Position numbers and translations under genes: made by a program. Positions 1-7,120 of a DNA stretch of 64,000 nucleotides are shown here, in pieces. Source of the DNA: Halostagnicola larsenii XH-48 (GTDB lineage Archaea > Halobacteriota > Halobacteria > Halobacteriales > Natrialbaceae); NCBI RefSeq assembly GCF_000517625.1, contig NZ_CP007055.1:558001-622000 (forward strand), written 5' to 3'. The notes beneath the pieces are model-generated. The model saw nothing but the letters and a program-made list of their open reading frames with translations. It did no database searches and had not been told where the DNA came from. Position 1 is the first letter of the stretch. The number at the start of each line of letters is the position of its first letter.

Positions 1-187
1 GCGAATCGACGAACCCCGGGATGACGATGCGGTCCGTCGCGTCGATCACGTCCGCGTTCGACGCGCTCAACCCGTGCCCGATATCGACGATTTCTCCCTC
101 CTCGATCAGTACGTCCGCGTCCTCGAGCGTCCCGATCTCCGGGTCGAGCGATACCACCGTCCCGTTCTGGATTATTGTTCGTGACAT
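1..187 (-). CDS. Amidohydrolase family protein, N-terminal part (cut by window edge)
   Basis: Only the first 62 codons lie in the window; the gene runs off the left edge. The start is ATG at 187-185. The N-terminus (TIIQNGTVVSLD, then IDATDRIVIPGFVDS) is the small beta-sandwich lead-in that precedes the TIM barrel in cytosine-deaminase and TrzA/AtzA-type amidohydrolases, where the next residue is normally the first metal-binding His. These are metal-dependent deaminases or hydrolases of ring compounds; the substrate cannot be told from this fragment. It is divergent from the TetR-type regulator at 302, which makes it a plausible target of that regulator. Family call is firm, specificity unknown. 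Confidence 0.8.
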   Translation of the reverse strand, partial: MSRTIIQNGTVVSLDPEIGTLEDADVLIEEGEIVDIGHGLSASNADVIDATDRIVIPGFVDS

Positions 188-196
188 GTGCACATG
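185..196. promoter_or_regulatory. Perfect 12-bp palindrome over the amidohydrolase start codon
   Basis: CATGTGCACATG is its own reverse complement and contains the amidohydrolase start codon (minus strand 187-185). It lies in the divergent intergenic region shared with the TetR-type gene and could be an operator half of the system or a chance palindrome. Confidence 0.35.
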
Positions 197-221
197 GCTA
201 GTCTTACCACGAGGATAAAAA

Positions 222-237
222 TTTACTGTACGGTAAA
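222..237. promoter_or_regulatory. Near-perfect 16-bp inverted repeat, candidate TetR operator
   Basis: TTTACTGTACGGTAAA pairs at 7 of 8 positions around a central GTAC. It lies midway between the divergent amidohydrolase and tetR start codons, where autoregulating TetR-family repressors usually bind. Operator function is inferred. Confidence 0.5.
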
Positions 238-270
238 CCTCGCCAGTACCGTGTGCTCCTCGAGCAATCG

Positions 271-278
271 AATTATAT
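271..278 (+). promoter_or_regulatory. TATA box of the tetR gene
   Basis: AATTATAT is centred about 27 nt upstream of the ATG at 302, the distance expected if transcription begins at or near the start codon (leaderless mRNA). It supports 302 as the start rather than codons further upstream. Confidence 0.55.
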
Positions 279-301
279 GGCGTTCTCACCAGAGTACGCG
301 T

Positions 302-916
302 ATGAGCGAGTCCGACGGGAAGGTTTCCGCCAAGGACACCGAAGCGGTGATCATGGAGGCGACCTTCCGTGCGCTGAGCAAGCACGGGTACTCGGATCTG
401 CGAATGCGCGATATCGGCGAGGAGATGGAGCTGACCCGGCAGGTCATCCACTACCACTACGACGGGAAATACGACCTGCTCTCGTCGTTTTTAGAGTACG
501 TCATCGACCAGTACGAAGGCAGCGTCGAGGTGGAGGCGGACGCGGACCTCCGGACGGAACTCGACGCTCGCATCGACCAGTGTCTGTTCGGCCCGGAGTT
601 CGGCGAGTTCACCCACTGGGACCGCATGAAAGTGTACCACGAACTCTACGCCCAGGCCCAGAACGACGACCAACACCGGGAGATTTTCAACGAACACTAC
701 GAGCGACTCCGCGGAAGCGTCGTCGAGGTCATCGAGGAGGGGATCGAACAGGGCGTCTTTCGCGATGTCGACGCTCGGCAGATGGGCCAACTCATCACCG
801 ACGTCATCCACGCCGCGCGCGGGCGACGAATCTCGCTGGGTCACGAGGACGCCCCCGAACAGGCCCGCCGAGCCATCGACGAGTTCGTTCTCGACTCGCT
901 CGAGATCGAGGACTGA
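302..916 (+). CDS. TetR/AcrR family transcriptional regulator
   Basis: The protein has 204 residues, the usual size for the family. Residues about 15-60 form the TetR DNA-binding domain, with the helix-turn-helix near residues 33-54 (LRMRDIGEEMELTRQVIHYHY) and the typical 'HYHYDGKYDLLSSFLEYV' continuation. The rest is a helical ligand-binding domain with no recognisable ligand signature. The frame is open upstream to 188, but a TATA-like box at 271-278 and the absence of family-like sequence upstream favour ATG 302. It probably represses itself and/or the divergent amidohydrolase through the palindromes at 185-237. The effector is unknown. Confidence 0.88.
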   Translation: MSESDGKVSAKDTEAVIMEATFRALSKHGYSDLRMRDIGEEMELTRQVIHYHYDGKYDLLSSFLEYVIDQYEGSVEVEADADLRTELDARIDQCLFGPEFGEFTHWDRMKVYHELYAQAQNDDQHREIFNEHYERLRGSVVEVIEEGIEQGVFRDVDARQMGQLITDVIHAARGRRISLGHEDAPEQARRAIDEFVLDSLEIED

Positions 917-950
917 GCGGGAACTCGAGGGCCTGGTATCGGGGAAAACG

Positions 951-1004
951 ACGATTCTTCGAGGGAGATCGTTATTCTTCGAGGGAGATCGTTATTCTTC
1001 GAGG
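951..1004. repeat. 20-bp tandem repeat, about 2.7 copies
   Basis: The unit GTTATTCTTCGAGGGAGATC starts at 951 (two mismatches at its left end), 971 and 991, the last copy being partial. On the minus strand each full copy carries the codons for Leu-Glu-Glu-stop, so the repeat has duplicated the end of the alpha/beta hydrolase gene together with its stop codon. Confidence 0.85.
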
Positions 1005-1930
1005 TGGGGAAGCTCCGCGGCGAGGTACTCGACGAACTTCTCGGGATGCTCGGCGTGGGGCAACAGCGTCGAGTAGTCGATGACGACCAGGTCCAGATCG
1101 GCCGCTTCGGCGAGATCGCGCCCGTCGCGCAGGGGCACGAGTTCCGCGTCTCGGCCCCAAACGAGCGTCGTCGGCGTCTCGAGGGCGGCGAGTTCCGTCT
1201 GGAGGTCGAACGACGGATCCGGATCGAGCGTCCCCGCCGCGAAGGAGCCGGGCGCGTACCGCGCGCCGGGCTGATGGGCGCTCTGCCAGCCGTAGGACAC
1301 CTGCTGTTCGTCGATGTTCGCCGAATCGTAGTAGCCGTCGCGGTCGTAGAAGTACCGGATCGACGGCTTGCTCGAGAGGAGGGTAAAAAGCGTCGTGCCG
1401 ACGACCGGCGTTCGAAACAGCGTCCGGAGCCACGGCCGCTCGGTTCCAGTTTCTGCCGTCGGACAGATGAGCACCAATCGCTCGAAATCGGCGTCGTCGG
1501 CCGCGTCGGCCGCGAACGAGCCGGTCAGTGACGACGCGACGACGATAGGTGACTCGGTCACGTCGGCTGCGAACTCGCGGATGAAATCGGCGTACAGCCG
1601 GGCCGAATACTCCAGCGGCGGCCGATCGGATCGGCCGAACCCGGGGAGGTCCACGGCGATCACGTGGTAGTTCTCCGCGAGTCGCTCGAAAATCGGCTCG
1701 AACTCGTTGGTGCTCCCGGCCGCGTGAATGCCGTGACAGAGGAGCATATCCGGCGCGTTCGGATCGCCCGCGACCGTATAGGAGATATCCATCCCCCGCC
1801 ACCGGTAGGTGCGTTCGACGCCCGGAAGCGGATTCTCGAGCTCGCCCGCCCGTCGCCTGAGCAGGCGGTTTCCGAGGACGGCTGCGCCAGCGGTTCCCAG
1901 CGCTCCGGCGAGTGCTGTTCGAAGCTTCAT
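992..1930 (-). CDS. Alpha/beta fold hydrolase
   Basis: A 312-residue alpha/beta hydrolase. The oxyanion-loop segment (LLCHGIHAAGS), the nucleophile elbow (ASSLTGS, where the second Ser aligns with the usual G-x-S-x-G serine), the acid after strand 6 (VWGRDAELVP) and the terminal His (LPHAEHPEKF) are all visible, so the triad looks intact. The N-terminus is a short hydrophobic stretch followed by LLRRR and may be a membrane tether. The reading frame extends ten codons upstream to a TTG, but ATG at 1930 is the more likely start. The stop codon lies in a 20-bp tandem repeat. It is convergent with tetR; the substrate is not predictable. Confidence 0.85.
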   Translation of the reverse strand: MKLRTALAGALGTAGAAVLGNRLLRRRAGELENPLPGVERTYRWRGMDISYTVAGDPNAPDMLLCHGIHAAGSTNEFEPIFERLAENYHVIAVDLPGFGRSDRPPLEYSARLYADFIREFAADVTESPIVVASSLTGSFAADAADDADFERLVLICPTAETGTERPWLRTLFRTPVVGTTLFTLLSSKPSIRYFYDRDGYYDSANIDEQQVSYGWQSAHQPGARYAPGSFAAGTLDPDPSFDLQTELAALETPTTLVWGRDAELVPLRDGRDLAEAADLDLVVIDYSTLLPHAEHPEKFVEYLAAELPHLEE

Positions 1931-2041
1931 AGCCAGCAATTCGTCGTCGATGCCCTTCAACTTGCGGCCGTCGATGGGGCCGTCTCTGGCGCAGCGCTCG
2001 GCTCGCCATCGTTGAGACAGTTACGACGGCCGCGGAACCGC

Positions 2042-3145
2042 CTATCGCGACTGGTTCCCCGGCACCCGCTCGGTCTCGAGGCGCTCGAGACAGTCTTCGA
2101 CCGGCTCGAGGAGTTCGTCGGCGATCACGTACGGATCCGTCTCGCCGGTTCGGACCGCTTCGGCCACCGCCTCGATCCCGCCGGCGCGTCGAAGCTCGTC
2201 CTCGAGCAGCGAGTTTACGTCCTCTCTGAGCAGCGTCCTGATCTCTTCGGCGTAGCGCTGGCGCTCGTTTTCCGCCCGCTCGCCGGATTCCTCGAGGTAC
2301 GTCTGGTGACTCTGAAATTCCGCGAGGAGGTCGTCGATGCCCTCGCCTTTCGTCGCGACGGTTTCGACGATCGGCGGTCGCCAGTTCGTCCCCCCGTCCG
2401 ACTCGTCGGCGTCCGCCGATTTGTCAGCACCGTGCCCGGCCGCGTCCGTATCGGCTGGCCCGTGGTGGCCGCCGCCCCCGCCGCCGAACCCGCTCCCCTC
2501 GCCGAGGTCGATCATCTCTCTGAGTTCTTTGACGGTTCGGTCGGCCCCCGGTCGATCGGCTTTGTTGACGACGAACACGTCCGCGATCTCGAGGATGCCG
2601 GCTTTGAGCGTCTGGATCTCGTCGCCGGAGCCGGGCGGGACGAGCACGCCGACGGTGTCCGCCGTGCGGACGATGTCGATCTCGTTTTGGCCCGCGCCGA
2701 CGGTCTCGATGATGATCTTGTCCTTGCCGAAGGCGTCCATGGCCTTGACCGCGTCCGCGGTCGCCGTCGAGAGACCGCCGAGCGTGCCGCGGGCGCTCAT
2801 CGAGCGCACGAAGACGTCCATGTCACCGACCGTCGACGCCATCCGGATGCGATCGCCGAGCACCGCGCCGCCGGTAAAGGGTGAGGAGGGATCGATGGCG
2901 ATGATGCCGACGGTTTCGCCGCGCTCGCGGTAGGTTTCGGCGAGTTTGTCGACCAGCGTCGATTTGCCGGCACCCGGACTCCCCGTGATGCCGATCACGT
3001 CCGCTTCGCCGGTATGTGCGTACAGTTTCGAGACGAGATCCCGGTAGCCCGGCGCCCGGTTCTCGATCTTCGAAATCGTCCGCGCGAGCGCGCGATGTTT
3101 TCCCGATAGCAGTTCCTCGAGCAGCTGCTCGTCCGGGGTGCTCAT
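2042..3145 (-). CDS. meaB: Methylmalonyl-CoA mutase-associated GTPase MeaB
   Basis: A 367-residue G3E-family P-loop GTPase that loads and protects B12-dependent methylmalonyl-CoA mutase. Walker A is GSPGAGKS (55-62), the Asp-rich switch is IAIDPSSPF, ETVGAGQNE follows, and the base-specificity motif NKAD is at 194-197. The C-terminal dimerisation helix region is present. Its ATG overlaps the stop of the B12-binding subunit gene by four bases, so the two are translationally coupled and act together. Unusually, residues about 214-254 form a Gly/His/Asp-rich low-complexity insert after the G-domain base motif, not present in typical MeaB. The functional call is strong. Confidence 0.95.
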   Translation of the reverse strand: MSTPDEQLLEELLSGKHRALARTISKIENRAPGYRDLVSKLYAHTGEADVIGITGSPGAGKSTLVDKLAETYRERGETVGIIAIDPSSPFTGGAVLGDRIRMASTVGDMDVFVRSMSARGTLGGLSTATADAVKAMDAFGKDKIIIETVGAGQNEIDIVRTADTVGVLVPPGSGDEIQTLKAGILEIADVFVVNKADRPGADRTVKELREMIDLGEGSGFGGGGGGHHGPADTDAAGHGADKSADADESDGGTNWRPPIVETVATKGEGIDDLLAEFQSHQTYLEESGERAENERQRYAEEIRTLLREDVNSLLEDELRRAGGIEAVAEAVRTGETDPYVIADELLEPVEDCLERLETERVPGNQSR

Positions 3146-3558
3146 CGTTGCGGGGCGTTCTCGCGGACGAAGTCGATCGTCTCCTCGATCGAGGTGCCGG
3201 GGCCGAAAATGGCGGCGACGCCCTCCTCCTCGAGTTCCGGGCGATCCTCGTCAGGGATCACGCCGCCGACCAGGACGAGCGTGTCGTCCTTGGCGTCGTA
3301 CTCCTCGAGACCGTCCATGATCTTCGGGACGAGCGTGTTGTGGGCCCCCGAGAGAATAGAGATACCGAGCACGTCGACGTCCTCTTGCACCGCGGCCTGG
3401 ACGATTTCGTCCGGAGCCTTGTGCAGTCCGGAGTAGATGACCTCGAATCCGGCGTCGCGGAACGCTCGAGCGATGACGTGTGCCCCGCGGTCGTGTCCGT
3501 CGAGCCCGACTTTCGAGACGAGACACCGAATCGACTCCGCTTCCTGTTCGCTGCTCAT
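3142..3558 (-). CDS. Methylmalonyl-CoA mutase, B12-binding (small) subunit
   Basis: A 138-residue stand-alone cobalamin-binding domain. The signature is complete: DGHDRG (the DxHxxG base-off His loop), SILSG, and GGVIP/FGPGT at the end. Haloarchaeal mutase is split, with a large catalytic chain encoded elsewhere; this chain supplies adenosylcobalamin for interconverting methylmalonyl-CoA and succinyl-CoA, used in propionate breakdown and the methylaspartate cycle. The open frame extends upstream to 3714, but the conserved sequence begins at MSSEQEAESIRCLVSKVG, so ATG 3558 is chosen. The gene is followed by meaB with an ATGA overlap. Confidence 0.93.
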   Translation of the reverse strand: MSSEQEAESIRCLVSKVGLDGHDRGAHVIARAFRDAGFEVIYSGLHKAPDEIVQAAVQEDVDVLGISILSGAHNTLVPKIMDGLEEYDAKDDTLVLVGGVIPDEDRPELEEEGVAAIFGPGTSIEETIDFVRENAPQR

Positions 3559-3762
3559 GACAGTACGTTTTCCGGCCGTCTGTTTGACTTTAACGGTCTT
3601 TCCTGAGAATGTGTCAATCTCTAGCGCGCGGGCGACTCCGAGCAGACGAACCCCCTCGTGTCCCGTCGTTGTCCGGCCGCGGTAATCGCTCTCCATAAAA
3701 CTGGACCGAACCAAAGGCTAAAGAGCGAAACGACCGTATATCCCGCTAATGACTATCATTCG

Positions 3763-3775
3763 TTTATTGCGGAGG
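3763..3775 (+). promoter_or_regulatory. AT-rich promoter element and Shine-Dalgarno before the HD-domain gene
   Basis: TTTATT at 3763-3768 is followed by GGAGG at 3771-3775, eight bases before the GTG at 3784. The ribosome-binding site decides the start: the frame is open upstream to 3658, but that stretch is not protein-like. Confidence 0.5.
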
Positions 3776-3783
3776 GATCTCTC

Positions 3784-4458
3784 GTGGGCGTCGAAATAAA
3801 AGAAACCAGGGTCACCGACGCCGAGTTCGAGGCGATGAAGCGTTTTGTCTTCGAGTACCTGGCGGCCAGCGTCGAGAAGGAAGACGAGGGCGGCCGAATG
3901 CGATGGTACCCCTGGCACTCGGCGGAGTACCGACACAACCACATCCTCAACGTGGTCGCACTCGCTGAAGAGATCGCGGAGAAAGAAGGTGCGGACGTCG
4001 ACGTCACGCGCGTCGCCGGCCTGTTCCACGACGTGGCCAAACTCGAGACCGATCAGGAACTCCACGCCGAAGCCGGGGCTCGCGTCGCCCGCGAGTACCT
4101 CGAGTCCCGCGGGGAGTACCCCGAATCGTTCGTCTCGCAGGTCTGTCGGGCCGTCGAGTACCACTCCTATCAGGGCGACTTAGACGACCTCGCCCTCGAG
4201 ACCCAGTGTCTCATCGAGGCGGACTTGCTCGATAAGGTCGGCGCGAACGGAATCGCGCTGATGCTCCTGCGCATGGGCTACGAAGCGCGAACCCACATGG
4301 ATTCGGAGGAGATGGTCGACCGCGTCTTAGAGCGCGGTCTCGAGGCCGCAAGTCGCGTCGAAAGCGACGCGGCCGAGAGCATCGCCCATCAGCGGCTCAA
4401 ACGCGTCCGCTGGTTCAGCGACTGGCTCGAGGACGAAATCGCGGCGATCGGCGGTTAG
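3784..4458 (+). CDS. HD domain protein (metal-dependent phosphohydrolase)
   Basis: A 224-residue HD-superfamily protein. The metal ligands are seen as H in HNHILNV, the HD pair in LFHDVAKLE, and the later Asp in IEADLLDKVG; the helical spacing matches small stand-alone HD hydrolases such as YfbR/YedJ-type nucleotidases and phosphohydrolases. The GTG start at 3784 has a strong GGAGG eight bases upstream. It sits alone between the divergent mutase operon and the TFB gene. The substrate, probably a nucleotide or phosphoester, is not determined by the sequence. Confidence 0.88.
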   Translation: MGVEIKETRVTDAEFEAMKRFVFEYLAASVEKEDEGGRMRWYPWHSAEYRHNHILNVVALAEEIAEKEGADVDVTRVAGLFHDVAKLETDQELHAEAGARVAREYLESRGEYPESFVSQVCRAVEYHSYQGDLDDLALETQCLIEADLLDKVGANGIALMLLRMGYEARTHMDSEEMVDRVLERGLEAASRVESDAAESIAHQRLKRVRWFSDWLEDEIAAIGG

Positions 4459-4759
4459 CACGGACGACCGGTCCTCGAGCCGCGTTTCTCGATCTGTCCC
4501 TGCGAGAGACGAGCATCAGCGTCGGTTCGATCCAACTTCGCGTCGCCGCTCATTTTGCCGATTTTCGATCGTGTTGCCGGCCTCGTCGTACCGTCCGTCG
4601 CCGACGGTTTTGAGCCGTAGTATGGCGTTTTCGACGTGATCTGGGCCTCGAGGGCGTCGGATTCCCAGCGAATAGGAATCCGCCGCTCCCTCTTAATCCT
4701 CGCTCCGAATGTGCTAGACGAACACAAGCTCCGGCGCGACGGCCGGTGCCTGCCATATC
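4459..4759. other. Intergenic region with a coding-like minus-strand relic
   Basis: No standard gene was found in these 301 bases. On the minus strand an open frame from 4692 to a stop at 4516-4518 reads like protein in its middle (DHVENAILRLKTVGDGRY, then DEAGNTIENRQ) but has no ATG, GTG or TTG start. It may be the 3' remnant of a decayed small gene. The region must also hold the promoter of the downstream TFB gene. Confidence 0.35.
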
Positions 4760-5740
4760 ATGAACGAGATACGCACCAGGACGCCCCCGCAGGTCGAGAC
4801 GACCGAATCCGCGGACCGAACGAAACCCGCGGATTCGAGGACCGAATGCCCGGAGTGCAGTGGCGATCTCGCCCGCGACGCCGATCACGGCGAAACGGCC
4901 TGTCGCGAGTGCGGACTCGTCGTCGACGAGGAAACGCTCGACCGCGGCCCGGAGTGGCGCGCGTTCAGCAGCGAGGAGCGCGAATCCCGCAGCCGCGTCG
5001 GCGCGCCGATGAGCGAACTCAGACACGACAACGGACTCAGCACGCGGATCGACTGGCGAAACCGGGACGGCTACGGGAAGGAACTCTCCGCGAGAAAGCG
5101 AAAGTTGTTCCAGCGACTGCGAACCTGGGACGAACGATTCGTCACCAAGGACGCTCAGGAGCGAAATCTCAAGCAAGCCTTCGGCGAAATCGACCGGATG
5201 GCCTCGGCGCTCGGCCTCCCGAAACCGTGTCGGGAAACGGCGGGCGTCATCTACCGACAGGCCGTCGAGCACGAACTGCTCCCCGGCCGATCGATCGAGG
5301 GCATGGCGACGGCCAGTTTGTACGCCGGTGCGCGCCAACAGGGAACCCCGCGGACGTTAGTCGAGTTCGAGACGGTGAGCCGCGTCGAAAAGCTTCGGAT
5401 CCAGCGGGCCTACCGGTATCTCTCCCAGGAGCTCGATCTTCGACTCGAGCCCGCGGATCCGCTCCAGTACGTCCCGCAGTTTTCCTCGGCACTCGAGTTG
5501 AGCGACGAGGCCGAACAGCGCTCGCGGGAACTCCTCGAGGCGGCGAAAGCTGACGCCCTCCACAGCGGCCGAAGCCCGGCGAGCATCGCCGCTGCGGCGC
5601 TGTACGCGGCCGGTCGGCTGACGAACGAGGATATCACCCAGGAGGCCGTCAGCGACGCCGCTCACGTGAGTTGCGTGACTATTCGGAAACGCTACACGGA
5701 GATACTCGATGTCTACGAAAAACACCAGAACGGCCGATGA
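4760..5740 (+). CDS. tfb: Transcription initiation factor TFB (TFIIB), paralogue 1
   Basis: A 326-residue TFIIB homologue that bridges TBP-bound promoter DNA and RNA polymerase. The N-terminal zinc ribbon uses Cys30, Cys33, Cys48 and Cys51. The B-reader/linker follows (DRGPEWRAFSSEE, SRVGAPMSE, NGLSTRIDW), then two cyclin-like repeats from about 125 to 315; the second ends in the BRE-recognition helix around TQEAVSDAAHVSCVTIRKRY. Haloarchaea carry many TFB paralogues that tune promoter choice; a second is at 41030. Relative to that copy this protein has a more divergent core. A small winged-helix gene follows at the 3' end. Confidence 0.95.
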   Translation: MNEIRTRTPPQVETTESADRTKPADSRTECPECSGDLARDADHGETACRECGLVVDEETLDRGPEWRAFSSEERESRSRVGAPMSELRHDNGLSTRIDWRNRDGYGKELSARKRKLFQRLRTWDERFVTKDAQERNLKQAFGEIDRMASALGLPKPCRETAGVIYRQAVEHELLPGRSIEGMATASLYAGARQQGTPRTLVEFETVSRVEKLRIQRAYRYLSQELDLRLEPADPLQYVPQFSSALELSDEAEQRSRELLEAAKADALHSGRSPASIAAAALYAAGRLTNEDITQEAVSDAAHVSCVTIRKRYTEILDVYEKHQNGR

Positions 5741-5762
5741 GACCGATCTCGGGGAGCACCGA

Positions 5763-6095
5763 ATGACGACTGAACGACGAATCCTCCGACACCTTGCGGA
5801 GCGGGGTCCGCTCGACGTCGTCGACCTCGCGACCGCGCTCGAGGATCACCCGATGACGGTCGAACTCGCCTGCGAGCGCCTCCATGAGAAAGAACGCGTT
5901 CGACTGATCGGTACCGGACGATACCGACTCGTCGAACGCGAAACAGTCGGCGAATACGAAACCGTCGCCGACAACGAGGAGACTGCGGACGCGAGCACTA
6001 CCGACGAAAACGCTGCCGATGAGAGCGCCAGCAATATGGGACGTGCTGTTGATGCGAACGCCGGCGACCGCGAAGAGACTCTCTCGAGCGAGTAA
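5763..6095 (+). CDS. Small winged-helix-like protein with acidic tail
   Basis: A 110-residue protein of unknown function. Residues about 3-55 (RRILRHLAERGPLDVVDLATALE, then VELACERLHEKERVRLIGTGRYRLV) look like a compact winged helix ending in a wing hairpin. The C-terminal half is acidic, Ala/Thr/Glu-rich and probably disordered. The frame also offers an ATG at 5709 inside the tfb 3' end (32-base overlap), but GGGGAG at 5751-5756 is well placed for ATG 5763. Its position directly behind tfb suggests co-transcription and possibly a transcription-related role; this is inference. Confidence 0.65.
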   Translation: MTTERRILRHLAERGPLDVVDLATALEDHPMTVELACERLHEKERVRLIGTGRYRLVERETVGEYETVADNEETADASTTDENAADESASNMGRAVDANAGDREETLSSE

Positions 6096-6140
6096 GCGTC
6101 CGAGCGGTGGCGTTATGGGGCATCGATCCCGACTACGCGT

Positions 6141-7031
6141 ATGCGAGTTGCAATTCTCGGCTGCGGGTACGTCGGCTGCGAGCTGGGCGGACAGCTCGCC
6201 GAGCGCGACCACGAGGTGATCGGCGTTCGCCGCTCGGAAGCGGGTCTCGAGACGATCGAATCCCTCGGCTTCGAAGCCGTTCGAGCGGATATCACCGACG
6301 AAGACGATCTCGAGTCGATCCCGTCGGTCGACGCGATCGTCTTCGCCGCGAGCAGCGGTGGACGGGGTGCGACGGCCGCCAGACGAGTGTACGTCGACGG
6401 ACTCGAGACGGCCATCGAGGCGTTCGGCTCGCGAGAGGATCCGCCGGATCGGCTGGTCTATACCTCCTCGACGGGCGTACACGGCGATCACGACGGCGAC
6501 TGGGTCGACGAGGAGACGCCGATTGACCCGACCACCGAGAAGACGGCGGTCCTCGCCGAGGCGGAACGCGTCGCCCTCGAGGAGCCGCCAGAGTACGGGT
6601 TCGAAGGCACCGTCGCCCGGTACGCGGGCCTGTACGGGCCGGACCGGTACCGACTGGAGCGCTACCTTGAGGGGCCGGTGACGGCGGGCTACCTGAACAT
6701 GGTCCACCGCGACGACGCGGCCGGTGCCGTCCGATACTTGCTCGAGGAGGATCTCTCTCGGGGCGAAGTCGTCCAGGTCGTCGACGACGAACCAGCCGAA
6801 AAGTGGGCGTTCGCGGACTGGCTCGCGGAGGCCGCGGGCGTTGCCGACCCGCCCAAGCGGACGAAAGCCGAACGCCTCGAGGGCGAGGCGCTTTCTCCCG
6901 CCGCCAAGCGTCGTATTCGAACCAGCAAACGCTGTTCGAACGAGAAGCTCCGAAATCTCGGGTACGAGTTCGTGTATCCGACGTTTCGGTCGGGATATCG
7001 AGACGCAATCGATGCGTATACCTCCGAGTAG
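6141..7031 (+). CDS. NAD(P)-dependent epimerase/dehydratase-like SDR protein
   Basis: A 296-residue atypical extended short-chain dehydrogenase. The N-terminal Rossmann motif is LGCGYVGCELG (GxxGxxG), followed by VRADITD for the adenine side and a truncated active-site region (YTSSTGVHGDHDGDWVDE) in which the usual YxxxK is not obvious; instead TVARYAGLYGPDRY matches the YeeZ/YbjS-like branch. Family members include sugar-nucleotide epimerases and uncharacterised NAD-binding proteins. It stands as a single gene downstream of the tfb pair. Fold is sure, activity is not. Confidence 0.82.
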   Translation: MRVAILGCGYVGCELGGQLAERDHEVIGVRRSEAGLETIESLGFEAVRADITDEDDLESIPSVDAIVFAASSGGRGATAARRVYVDGLETAIEAFGSREDPPDRLVYTSSTGVHGDHDGDWVDEETPIDPTTEKTAVLAEAERVALEEPPEYGFEGTVARYAGLYGPDRYRLERYLEGPVTAGYLNMVHRDDAAGAVRYLLEEDLSRGEVVQVVDDEPAEKWAFADWLAEAAGVADPPKRTKAERLEGEALSPAAKRRIRTSKRCSNEKLRNLGYEFVYPTFRSGYRDAIDAYTSE

Positions 7032-7120
7032 TCGGTATCCGAATACTACTTCCGATACAGTTTGGCTACTAACCAGTCAGATGGGGGAAAATTCTTGGTG
7101 GCTCGATTTAACAGTGGGAT

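Noticed and set aside
972-2009. Long Arg-rich frame overlapping the alpha/beta hydrolase
   Set aside because: It is the other frame of the same strand; its composition is unlike haloarchaeal proteins and lacks motifs.
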